9,749 nucleotides of DNA from Arsenophonus sp048493715 (GTDB taxonomy: Bacteria; Pseudomonadota; Gammaproteobacteria; Enterobacterales; Enterobacteriaceae). A program made the translations under genes and the position numbers. The stretch is taken from assembly GCA_048493715.1 (NCBI GenBank), contig JBGDCZ010000058.1, positions 1 to 9,749 of the forward strand, in the 5' to 3' direction. The notes beneath the pieces were generated by a model. That model ran no database searches, was not told the origin of the DNA, and saw only the letters and a list, made by a program, of their open reading frames with translations. Positions 1 through 6,942 of this stretch are shown in pieces (within the stretch, counting starts at the first letter, position 1; the number at the start of each line of letters is the position of its first letter).

Positions 1-155
1 TCTGTTTCATGTGATAGTAGCTAATTATCACAAAAAACAAGATACAAAATTTGATATAATTGATATTATAATTAATCTTCATAAGTCCACTAAACAAGTT
101 TGAAGAGAAGTTTTAGCTATTAATAAAATAACCTATTGCTGCAAATTGTTAGCAA
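1..155. other. AT-rich leader without recognisable gene
   Basis: All six frames are short and interrupted, and no protein family is recognisable. The stretch lies upstream of the tailspike relic, so it may once have held that gene's 5' end or the preceding phage gene, but nothing in the sequence proves this. Confidence 0.4.
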
Positions 156-190
156 AGGGATTAATTAACACCTGTTAATGTATAATCCCT
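156..190. repeat. Strong inverted repeat (14-bp stem, 2-nt loop, one bulge)
   Basis: The left arm GGGATTA+ATTAACA (157-170) pairs with the right arm TGTTAAT (173-179) plus TAATCCC (183-189). The loop is CC at 171-172 and a three-base bulge (GTA, 180-182) interrupts the right arm. The A at 156 and T at 190 add one more pair. No T-run follows on either strand, so it is not a standard Rho-independent terminator. It could be a small repeat element or a remnant of the phage boundary. Confidence 0.55.
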
Positions 191-200
191 ATTTAACGTC

Positions 201-988
201 AATTATTTTGCTGCCAAAAATCATCGTATTGCCAATATCAGCCAATAAAAGAGTGATGCCGATGCAGTTAACTTTGCCGTGATGAAGTCCGCCATACAGG
301 ATAAAGCGATTCGATCGCTACCGGTTGATGATTTTGCTATGTCTGCATTACCTGATACTGAAAGCCGTAAAAATAAGCGACTCGGTTTTGATGATAATGT
401 CCAACCGATGTTATTTGATGCTGTTGAATTTGGCATGTTTGATTATATTTTAGTAGATTCATTTGAAAAAGGATTTGTAATAACAACGCGTTATCAGGCA
501 TTGCATTATGTTCAAGATGATAGTTATTTTGATAGGCAGGTAAATTACCAAAAGAGGTTCCTGAAAATTCCACTCCAGAGTCGACTGGTGGCACAGAATC
601 TGGTGCTTGGAAGCAAATTATTATTGATTCGTATATTAAAAAAGAAATTGATAATCAATTTGTAAAAGTTAAAGACAGCAGAACTGTACAATTTGCTGAC
701 TTAGATTTAGTGGGAATCGATAATTATACTGGAATTTCAATAACAAATAATATCCAGTATATATCCTAGTATGTTTCTGGTAATAGTGCTTATATGATAC
801 TCGCTCGAAATAGTAATACTACTACGTATTCAATATCATTCCACACTTATTCAGTTACATTAGCTGATACAAATACTTTAGATAATATAACTGCTTGTGG
901 ATTTAGCACTATTCATCCTACCGGTGACGTTGTTATCCGGTTAGACGCTGCTAAAGAAGGCTATGATCTCGTTTATACAAGACATTGA
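201..988 (+). pseudogene. Phage tailspike / tail-fibre relic
   Basis: This is the remains of the receptor-binding protein of a tailed phage or phage-like particle. Frame 3 (201-about 541) reads AAKNHRIANISQ, an in-frame TAA at 246-248, then DADAVNFAVMKSAIQDKAIRSLP, a block ending LPDTESRKNKRLGFDDN, and ILVDSFEKG. These resemble the connector and head-binding region of enterobacterial tailspikes. After a frame change near 541-545 the sequence continues in frame 2 as LPKEVPENSTPESTGG then GAW, a well-known tailspike anchor segment. A TAG at 767-769 interrupts this frame, which then runs to a TGA at 986-988 (ending GYDLVYTRH). The original start is not identifiable. The region between the anchor and the C-terminus is far shorter than a usual beta-helical tailspike, so an internal deletion is likely. 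The family is clear from motif recognition; the exact phage type is not. Confidence 0.75.
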
Positions 989-1360
989 AAGATAGTTATA
1001 TTAGTACGGGGACTTGGGATGATGAGGCTAAGAAAATTTCTTTTGTACCTATAAAGAGTATGCACTTTGTACAGTGCTGGAAGGAAAAATGTTAGCTGCA
1101 GATAAGATGGTCAGCCGATTTGGATTGATATTCCAGCTAAAACTAAAAATGAATTAATTAAAGAAGCTGAAAATAGCAAGATTGAATTAATGCAGAATAC
1201 AGCAGAAGTCATTGTAGCCTTACAGGATGCAATTGATTTACATGTAACAACTGATGAATAATATAAGCGATTGATGGAATGGAAAACTTATCGTGTATTG
1301 TTAAGTCGTATAGACATCTCTATTGCACCAAATATCGAATGGCTAGAATTACCTATATAA
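985..1360 (+). pseudogene. tfa: Tail-fibre assembly protein (Tfa/caudo_TAP family), broken
   Basis: Tfa proteins are small chaperones encoded directly after tail-fibre genes. Frame 1 (985-1095) gives KDSYISTGTWDDEAKKISF, matching the family's N-terminal YxNAxxWPDDxxxIS-like region, and ends at TAG 1093-1095. Frame 3 supplies LAADKM (1092-1109), and frame 2 (from 1106) gives DGQPIWIDIPAKTK, then ELMQNTAEVIVALQDAIDLHVTTDE. A TAA at 1259-1261 is followed in the same frame by the typical C-terminus YKRLMEWKTYRVLLSRID, ending at TAA 1358-1360. That is at least two frameshifts and one nonsense codon. The length to 1360 (about 125 codons) is shorter than long Tfa proteins, but near that of short family members. 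If TTG 985-987 was the start (perhaps from ATG), it overlapped the preceding stop in a TTGA arrangement. A prophage relic is the best explanation. Confidence 0.8.
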
Positions 1361-1419
1361 TATAAATACGTTATTTCATCTAGATTTTAAATAAAAATTT
1401 TCTATTGTTAATTTATGAA

Positions 1420-1438
1420 ACATAATCTTTGATTATGT
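1420..1438. repeat. Perfect 8-bp hairpin
   Basis: ACATAATC (1420-1427), loop TTT, GATTATGT (1431-1438). It lies 60 bases past the tfa relic. No U-tract follows on the plus strand, so assigning it as the terminator of the phage operon is uncertain. Confidence 0.4.
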
Positions 1439-1494
1439 GAAAATAATTTAATTAAACTAATAAAGTTAATATAGCAAGAATATAATTCATATAT

Positions 1495-1536
1495 GATCTA
1501 ACAGATGTCTAGTGATAATTTACCATCTGTTAAATC
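1495..1536. repeat. 13-bp inverted repeat with one mismatch
   Basis: The arms are GATCTAACAGATG (1495-1507) and CATCTGTTAAATC (1524-1536), separated by 16 bases. The inner nine pairs are perfect. It lies between the phage relic and the chitin-binding frame. No T-run follows, so its role is unknown. Confidence 0.45.
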
Positions 1537-1617
1537 TGATTTAAAATAGTATGTTATTTAGAGAATAATAAATAGATTTTTATTTTATTTATTTAATAAT
1601 TCACTATTAACAATTTT

Positions 1618-1779
1618 TTATTTTTTCCATGGTAATTCGCCGCTATCTGGTTCAGTACCTTTTGCCCACCATTTTGCTTCCCAAATAGCATTATTCCATC
1701 TTACTCGATCCCCAGCTTGATAGGCTGCATTTTTGAGTCATTCTGCGGTATTTAGACACATATCATTTTCTTGTTTCAT
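1618..1779 (-). pseudogene. Tiny chitin-binding (CBM5/12-like) protein with one in-frame stop
   Basis: Starting at the ATG at 1779, the minus strand encodes MKQENDMCLNTAE, then TGA (1738-1740), then LKNAAYQAGDRVRWNNAIWE, AKWWAKGTEPDSGELPWKK and TAA (1618-1620). The aromatic pattern (AYxAGDxVxWNxxxWEAKWWxxGxEP) is that of the chitin-binding module found in bacterial chitinases (ChiC_BD, CBM5/12). The start is supported by TGAGGA ending seven bases upstream (TCCT at 1787-1790 on the plus strand). The TGA is one base from TGG (Trp), as expected in NTAEWLKN, so the gene looks complete apart from a single nonsense change. Without the stop it would be a 53-residue protein that is almost all binding module, with no catalytic domain or signal peptide. 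It may be a reduced chitinase tail or a phage-borne adhesion module. Confidence 0.65.
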
Positions 1780-2234
1780 ATAATTTTCCTCATTATTTTG
1801 TTGAAAGGTTAAGTACATTAACTTTATGTCATTTTCAAAATGAATGATATGTGTTTGTTTTTTGCAGAACGAATTAATATTTATTAAAAAATGTAAAATT
1901 ATAATTGATGATATTCTTCATGTTTCAACAGATTTGTTAAGTGTTTATTATCATTTTTTGTATTTTCGCTTAAATTTTATAATAGTGAAAAATTATATTT
2001 TTAATGAATTTCTTATTTTAAGATAAAGTTTGTTATCGATTTCTTATTTAATAAAAATCATATCTTTATTATTTTTATTGTAGTAATGTAATGTTAACAG
2101 TGAACAACTGTTACTAAGTGTGGATCTATTAAATTAAAGTTTATGAAATGAATATACGAGTAATTTAAAAATAAAAATACTATTAAATAAAAATTACCTC
2201 AATGAAATAATAAATGGGTAACTTGCAGCGGTTC
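1780..2234. other. AT-rich intergenic stretch, no gene supported
   Basis: The only notable open frame (1844-2026, +) is an Ile/Phe/Leu-rich translation of very AT-rich DNA. It has no ribosome binding site and no family resemblance, so it is not called. A 7-bp perfect hairpin (TCATTTT-C-AAAATGA) lies at 1829-1843. The first bases next to 1779 contain the ribosome binding site of the minus-strand chitin-binding frame. Confidence 0.5.
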
Positions 2235-2243
2235 TGCTATACT
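2235..2243 (+). promoter_or_regulatory. Possible extended -10 promoter for the DUF1003 gene
   Basis: TGCTATACT (TG at 2235-2236, TATACT at 2238-2243) fits an extended -10 element. No clear -35 hexamer lies at the right distance. It sits about 118 bases before the DUF1003 start codon, in a block that is less AT-only than its surroundings. Such matches are common by chance in DNA of this composition. Confidence 0.3.
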
Positions 2244-2360
2244 AAAAAATTGGTATATACTTTCAATCTATACGTATAAGATGGTTTACTATGGTTCAGA
2301 TTTAAATTAGGCAAGCAGTCCGGCAATTAGATTTATTTTAATATTGAGTAGTAGTTGGTT

Positions 2361-2847
2361 ATGTCTGAACATAAAAAATTTTGCTTTTATCAGCCGCTAA
2401 AAGGTATTAGTCATACATTTGGTGATGAATGGTTTGTACTTAAGGCAGAGGCATTTGCACGTTTATTTGGTACACCTGGCTTTTAGTCGGACAAACAGTG
2501 GTTGTGGATTTGTGGATCTATCTTAATATAAGTGGAATAACTAAATTTGATCCTTATCCGTTTATATTACTGAATTTAGCCTTTAGTTTACAGGCAGCCT
2601 ATGCGGCTCCTTTGTACTTGCACAAACACAGCCAATCTGAACGTGATCAAGCCTATGCTCTTGCTGATGTTCAAAATCGGGAAGATCTAGCTGAGGAGAT
2701 GACCCAAAGACAAGCAATGGCGGAGTATAATACGCAACAGTTATTTGTATTATTACAACGAATACCGAATTGACTCAGTTAACCAAAGAAATTGCGGAGC
2801 GTATTGAAAGTTTAACCCTCCAATTAGAAAGCCGAACCCGTAAGTAA
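2361..2847 (+). pseudogene. DUF1003 membrane protein, two single-base losses
   Basis: DUF1003 proteins are short proteins with two membrane segments; their function is not established. ATG 2361 opens frame 3: MSEHKKFCFYQPLKGISHTF, then FARLFGTPGF, ending at TAG 2484-2486. If one T were missing from the TTTT run just before, the frame continues as LVGQTVVVDLWIYLNISGI, then FDPYPFILLNLAFSLQAAYA, the family signature with both membrane segments, then NREDLAEEMTQRQAMAEYNT. A second one-base loss near 2757-2761 moves the frame to NTELTQLTKEIAERIESLTL, ending at TAA 2845-2847. Restoring the two bases gives 162 residues, a normal family length, so both ends are original. Ribosome binding site at 2361 is poor. 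It converges on the deacetylase. Either recent pseudogenisation or sequencing indels could explain the state. Confidence 0.88.
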
Positions 2848-2909
2848 AAAGGCATTTTAAGCCACATCAAGCTATACTTTTATTTAACGGTAAATGAAGC
2901 CTAATTCAG

Positions 2910-3725
2910 TTAAGTATATCTGGGGCCTTTATGTAAAGCATAAAGTGAAGATATAACTGGCGTAGTGTAGTAGAAGAGGCGACGTTTTAGCCACCGGGTA
3001 TCTTCTTTTTCTTTGGTACTAATTCGTCCTAATCGCCAAGTTTCAGGCTGGCAAGCTTTATTCATACGCCGTTCTGTTGTATAAAGATAATTAAACCCAA
3101 GCTCTGTTGCGATTTTTGCGTAGTCTCGAGTATAAAATCCTTGTGGCCAACATAAATGCTGACTGCAATAACCAAGTTGCTGGATAAGTATATTACGGCA
3201 CTTTTCAATATTAGTGATTAAGTTAGCATGACGCTTTTCAATATTAGCTTCTAATTGATCCCAACGTAAATGTGAATGAGTATGATTATGGAATTCGATT
3301 AGATCACTCGATTGCATATGTTCAATCTCTGACCAACGTAACATAACATCATCGGCTTGTCCGTTACGAATCTTTTCTTCACATCCACGGTGAGAATATT
3401 CAATATTAGATAATTTTCTAATTTGGCCGTTACCAATATCTTTTGTGATAAGAAAAATACTCGCTTTAAGCTGTAATCTCTCTAACACAGGAAAAGCATA
3501 AACCCAGTTATCTAAATAACCATCATCAAAAGTGATCATGACACTTTTTCTTGGTAAAGGCGAGCCTTGATAAAATTGCTCTAATTCTTTGCTTGAAATG
3601 GTTTTCCAGCCGCTATTTGCCAGCCATGTCATATGTTGGGTAAAAGTTTTTGGTGATAAAGTCACTAACCCGGGAGATGGGCTAACATGGTGATACATAA
3701 GAATAGGAATAGTTGTTGCATTCAT
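2910..3725 (-). CDS. Polysaccharide deacetylase family protein (NodB-like)
   Basis: Carbohydrate esterase family 4 / polysaccharide deacetylase (PF01522), predicted to remove acetyl groups from N-acetylated sugars of a surface or LPS-core glycan using a metal centre. The N-terminus IPILMYHHVS (about 6-15) is typical. Motif 1 is TFDDGY (65-70; metal/base Asp67-Asp68). Motif 2 is HTHSH (148-152), the H[ST]xxH metal ligands. A later WPQGFYTRDYAKIATELGF segment (193-211) corresponds to the Pro-x-Gly motif near the active site. No signal peptide is visible, so action on a cytoplasmic or inner-leaflet glycan intermediate is plausible. The start is chosen because it puts the conserved MYHH segment ten residues in; no Shine-Dalgarno is seen, while TATAAT lies at 3742-3737 on this strand. 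The gene lies 237 bases downstream of a same-strand glycosyltransferase. It resembles the deacetylase named WalW in some enterobacterial LPS-core loci, but I am not sure enough to assign the symbol. Confidence 0.92.
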   Translation of the reverse strand: MNATTIPILMYHHVSPSPGLVTLSPKTFTQHMTWLANSGWKTISSKELEQFYQGSPLPRKSVMITFDDGYLDNWVYAFPVLERLQLKASIFLITKDIGNGQIRKLSNIEYSHRGCEEKIRNGQADDVMLRWSEIEHMQSSDLIEFHNHTHSHLRWDQLEANIEKRHANLITNIEKCRNILIQQLGYCSQHLCWPQGFYTRDYAKIATELGFNYLYTTERRMNKACQPETWRLGRISTKEKEDTRWLKRRLFYYTTPVISSLYALHKGPRYT

Positions 3726-3962
3726 TACATTAGTAAATTATAGATTAAAGGCTAGCTAGCCATTTTACTCATTTATTTCATTTATTAAAATGATAGCAAG
3801 TTTTTAATGTATTGTATAATATTATTACTTCGCCATTAAGCGAGCAAATATTTGTCAAAAAACACTACTACTGATGATTTGCTATCAGTACCACTCAATA
3901 TATTATCTATAAGTCACTAAACTTTTATTTACCCTGACTGAGCATGACTTTTAGCTTTTTAG
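3726..3962. other. Spacer between glycosyltransferase and deacetylase
   Basis: No gene is seen in this 237-base spacer. It contains a perfect 12-base palindrome GGCTAGCTAGCC (3750-3761) about 25 bases upstream of the deacetylase start, and TATAAT on the minus strand (3742-3737). The length suggests that the two minus-strand genes may not be tightly coupled, and the deacetylase may have its own promoter here. No matching -35 is evident. Confidence 0.4.
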
Positions 3963-5102
3963 CTAATTATAGCATGATAGATCCTGATTGGCGTTATTAA
4001 GTAAATTAACGTAAGGTACTTTGCCTATTTGTAATATACGTAATAAACAGGACTCGATTGAAAATTTCTGCGTTACTTGCAGTTGTCCTCGTTTTGCCAT
4101 CTCTTGATATTTTTTAGGTTGCTGTAAAAAATCATCAATTGCGGCTGCCCAATCGTTGACCTGAGATGGTGGCAGTAACAGACCATTACTTTTATGTTGA
4201 ATAATATCCGGTAGTCCGCCCACATTACTAGCAAAAACAGGTATACCAAAGAAAAGTGATTCAACACCTACCATACCAAATGCTTCTTTAGTAGAGGGAA
4301 TTACGGTTAAAGATGCATATGAATATATGGCAGAAGAAGGAAAGATAATACCGGCCAGTAGGGTTTCATGTTCTAAATCATAGTCGATAATCTTTTTCTG
4401 TAACTTCGTCTTACAGGGACCATCGCCAATAATTAAATAACGAAATAAACGTCCTTGGCGTTTTAATTGGGCGAGTGTGGCTAAAATAATATCATGTCCT
4501 TTTTCTTCTCTAAGCATACCGACCTGAATTATGATTGGTGCTGTTCCATGGTTTAACCAAGCTAAAATATTATTAGCCAGAGATGTATGATTTTCGGCAA
4601 CCATTTTAGAAAAATCAAAACCAGGATGAACAACTTTAACTTTTTGTGGCATACAACCACTTTGTAATAAAGTTTGTCGCATTGGTTCACTAGGAACAAT
4701 GACATAATCGAATAAGTAATTCATGCTAAAGGCTTTGATTTTACTGGATAAATAGGTTTTTTGTCGCAGTACACATGGCCGTTGTTTCTTAGCCAGTGTT
4801 TTTACGGCAATAGCAAGGTTATTTGCATCATGACCGCTATGGCAAATGGCTAAAGTTGCCTGCTGTTGGCGTAATAATTTGCGTAGACGTATGATTGATG
4901 GAGGATGAGCACTATTGACAAATGGAACTGGATAGATTGGGATATTATTTTTTTTTGCTTCATGTGCCATTTTACTGTCGACATGGCAAGCTAAGGTTAC
5001 ATTAAAACCGCGATGGATTAGGCTTTTCATTTGTAGTAAAGCTTGAGCTTCTTGACCACCAAAGTTCATCGAAGATTCAGTATAAATAATGGATATATTC
5101 AT
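3963..5102 (-). CDS. Family 4 (GT-B) glycosyltransferase
   Basis: Predicted to transfer a sugar from a nucleotide-sugar donor to LPS core or another surface glycan on the cytoplasmic face. At 379 residues it has the usual length for GT4. The N-terminal Rossmann domain begins MNISIIYTE with a Gly-rich loop FGGQEAQ (14-20) and a later HSGHDANNLA (88-97). The C-terminal domain (PF00534-like) starts about residue 188 with IIQVGMLREEKGHD (191-204; Arg198 and Lys201 in the usual donor-phosphate positions) and IIGDGP (224-229). The EX7E motif is EAFGMVGVE (Glu273 and Glu281), followed by GIPVFASNVGGLPDII, a classic GT4 donor-binding segment. AGGG (5109-5112 on the plus strand), six bases before the ATG, supports the start. 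The frame is uninterrupted. The deacetylase lies downstream on the same strand. Sugar specificity cannot be read from sequence. Confidence 0.93.
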   Translation of the reverse strand: MNISIIYTESSMNFGGQEAQALLQMKSLIHRGFNVTLACHVDSKMAHEAKKNNIPIYPVPFVNSAHPPSIIRLRKLLRQQQATLAICHSGHDANNLAIAVKTLAKKQRPCVLRQKTYLSSKIKAFSMNYLFDYVIVPSEPMRQTLLQSGCMPQKVKVVHPGFDFSKMVAENHTSLANNILAWLNHGTAPIIIQVGMLREEKGHDIILATLAQLKRQGRLFRYLIIGDGPCKTKLQKKIIDYDLEHETLLAGIIFPSSAIYSYASLTVIPSTKEAFGMVGVESLFFGIPVFASNVGGLPDIIQHKSNGLLLPPSQVNDWAAAIDDFLQQPKKYQEMAKRGQLQVTQKFSIESCLLRILQIGKVPYVNLLNNANQDLSCYN

Positions 5103-5816
5103 GATATGCCCTGATGCTTAGCTAGGTAGTGGATTTGCTAATCAATTAATAAAATAATACTCTGATATTTATAATATTTAGCGAATAAATTTAGTTTTAT
5201 ATGCTATATATATGCAATAAAATAGTTTTTTATCAGTTGTTATAGCTTTGTTAGTTGCTTATTTTAAGCAAATTATCTAATCATAGTGTGTTAACTATGT
5301 TTACTTTAACTAATTGTAGTATTTTTTTACAGTAATTTTGCTATTATTTTTGGTAGCTGAAATTTAATCGCTGAATCCTCTAATTTTTATGGTTATTTGT
5401 CTGTGATTATAAAAAAGTTGCTATTAGATGATTTTAACAGCCATTTTGTATAGAACTAATGCTAACTACTAAATTTTGACAAGTACTAAAATGAATATCC
5501 ATTATATTATTACTATCATGTAATTCTTTGATCATATATTTAGTTTTGTTAGTATCTTTAATGAAATACATGTAAAAAATATTAAAACACTTATTCTGTC
5601 ATTATACCATATTTTATACTTGAGATATAATTTAATATTTAATTATATAAATTCAATAGGTTAATTGTGAAAACATTTTATCATAATAGACTTAGTTATT
5701 AATTTTAATGAAAATGTTTCTTTTTACTTGGCAGTTATCGAATATAGCTTTATGTGTCGTTATGTGAGTAGTAAGTATATTGGCTATTTTATTTATATTT
5801 TTTAGTTAAACACTAA
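5103..5816. other. 714-base divergent AT-rich intergenic region
   Basis: It separates the minus-strand glycosyltransferase from the plus-strand YcgJ-like gene. All frames are short. A consensus -35 hexamer TTGACA is at 5476-5481 (+), with only a poor -10 (CATTAT, 5500-5505, 18-base spacing), about 330 bases ahead of the next gene. No hairpin or recognisable pseudogene fragment stood out. Confidence 0.4.
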
Positions 5817-5831
5817 ATGTTTAGTATTTTT

Positions 5832-6186
5832 ATGAATAAATTTACATTATTATTAAGTTTGGTTTTTTCTTTCTATTCATTTTTTATTTTAGCTATGACC
5901 TTGAACCAGCTCACTTTATCAGAACCTAATGTTTTATGTGATAAGCATATATGTGCCGATAGAATTGAAGGGGTATCAACCAGATTAACAGAAAAATATT
6001 TAGGTAAAAAACAAGCTAATTGCTTATTGTCGCAAGATGTATTTGATAAAACTGTTTTTACTTTTGATAATGGCGTTTTATATGACATAAAAGGAAAGAA
6101 AATGTCACATATGATAGATATTTTAATGAGCAAGGAAAAGGAGCAAAGTTTACCAGCAATACACAAAAAAGTTATTTAGTAATTAA
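5832..6186 (+). pseudogene. Secreted YcgJ / Fels-1 family protein, 3' end frameshifted
   Basis: Small secreted family (YcgJ of E. coli, Fels1 PF05666); function unknown. The open frame starts at ATG 5817 or ATG 5832. The latter gives MNKFTLLLSLVFSFYSFFI-LA, a normal signal peptide, then family core LSEPNVLCDKHICADRIEGV, LTEKYLGKKQA, and FDKTVFTFDNGVLYDIKGKK. The family's NGVFCD cysteine is replaced by Tyr (VLYD). The apparent tail after about 6101 (MSHMIDILMSK..., stop 6177-6179) is out of frame: the expected KC motif is in frame 1 (AAATGTCAC at 6100-6108), DRYFNEQGK is in frame 2 (6113-6139), and RSKVYQQYTKKLFSN returns in frame 1 (6139-6183) with TAA at 6184-6186. Restored length is about 117 residues, a normal size. 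Two cysteines of the core (CDKHIC) remain, but the truncated product would lack the conserved C-terminal part. No clear ribosome binding site is seen. Confidence 0.82.
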
Positions 6187-6318
<132 letters not shown>

Positions 6319-6465
6319 TGAAGTTTTACTGTTTAAAAAGTACCTTAATCTTATAAGGTTAATTTTGATATTTTATGGTCTTAGACTAGTTAAATATAAA
6401 CATTAATATTAAAATCAAAAGTTTTATCACAAAAAAATTTATTTAAATATAAACTCTAGGTAGAT

Positions 6466-6550
6466 AATTGATATAAACGATCGATAATAGTATTACAATA
6501 GATTAAGTCTATCATATGTGCACGTATTGATCGTATATATCAATTTTTTT
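6466..6550 (+). repeat. Long inverted repeat with internal hairpin and trailing T-tract
   Basis: The arms are 6466-6485 (AATTGATATAAACGATCGAT) and 6526-6545 (ATTGATCGTATATATCAATT), which pair over 20 positions with two mismatches. The 40-base loop contains its own 5-bp stem ATAGA/TCTAT (6498-6512). A run of seven T starts in the right arm (6544-6550). On the plus strand this resembles a large terminator-like structure; it could also be a small non-autonomous inverted-repeat element. No gene immediately upstream needs terminating except the YcgJ-like relic about 280 bases away. Confidence 0.65.
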
Positions 6551-6600
6551 ATGTGACTATTTTAAGTGTGATTTATTCTATAAATTTTGTTTTGGTTTAA

Positions 6601-6777
6601 TTTATAATAATTATCTTAACTAAGATTTATATTTTATTTTTATCACTTGATGTATTAAAGTTTGATAAACTAGGAAACAATAAAAAATGCCACGATAACG
6701 CGTTTAAGCAATATTATGTTTGTATTAAATCGTCAGTTATGATTTTTCTAATTGTCGGTATTCTATGTTTACTGTAA
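6601..6777 (+). pseudogene. Possible remnant of a membrane-protein gene
   Basis: Frame 1 is open for 58 codons without a start codon. It contains a mixed-composition block, LDVLKFDKLGNNKKCHDNAF then KQYYVCIKSS, followed by a hydrophobic stretch VMIFLIVGILCLL and TAA (6775-6777). The codon content is less AT-random than the neighbouring spacer, which suggests an old coding fragment, but I recognise no family. It may be chance. Confidence 0.2.
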
Positions 6778-6787
6778 TTAGAAAAAT
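6742..6787 (+). terminator. Perfect 12-bp inverted repeat followed by T-run
   Basis: ATTTTTCTAATT (6742-6753) and AATTAGAAAAAT (6776-6787) are exact reverse complements separated by 22 bases, and six T (6787-6792) follow. The stem has only one G:C pair, so it would be weak as a Rho-independent terminator. It overlaps the end of the possible coding remnant ending at 6777, which is where a terminator would lie. Its function is inferred only from geometry. Confidence 0.35.
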
Positions 6788-6837
6788 TTTTTATTAAAAA
6801 GAGCTTTTACTAAACAGCTGAACAATGATAAATAGAT

Positions 6838-6942
6838 TTGGTTCGTACGAATATTATTTTTTATGTCATGATTGGCGCCAACACCATAGGGATTGTTATT
6901 GCTTTTGTTAATTTTAACACCTTAAACTTTCATGCTTTTTGA
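6838..6942 (+). pseudogene. Possible membrane-segment coding remnant
   Basis: Frame 1 from TTG 6838 reads LVRTNIIFYVMIGANTIGIV then IAFVNFNTLNFHAF and TGA (6940-6942). It looks like one transmembrane helix with polar ends and uses GC-containing codons (GGC GCC AAC ACC), unlike the surrounding spacer. It is in the same frame as the 6601-6777 fragment and could be part of the same dead gene. No family is recognised. Confidence 0.22.

Noticed and set aside
221..594. Minus-strand open frames opposite the tailspike relic
   Set aside because: The plus strand carries recognisable tailspike motifs over the same bases; these are shadows.
1844..2026. 60-codon plus-strand open frame
   Set aside because: Very AT-rich, Ile/Phe/Leu-rich translation with no ribosome binding site or family resemblance; expected by chance in this composition.
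4073..4267. Minus-strand frame inside the glycosyltransferase
   Set aside because: It lies in another frame within an intact GT4 gene with complete motifs.
5476..5505. TTGACA-based promoter in the 5103-5816 spacer
   Set aside because: The -35 is perfect but the -10 is poor (CATTAT, 18-base spacing) and the next gene starts over 300 bases away; likely chance.
5873..6166. 97-codon minus-strand frame opposite the YcgJ-like gene
   Set aside because: The plus strand encodes the Fels-1 core motifs; the opposite frame shows no family features.
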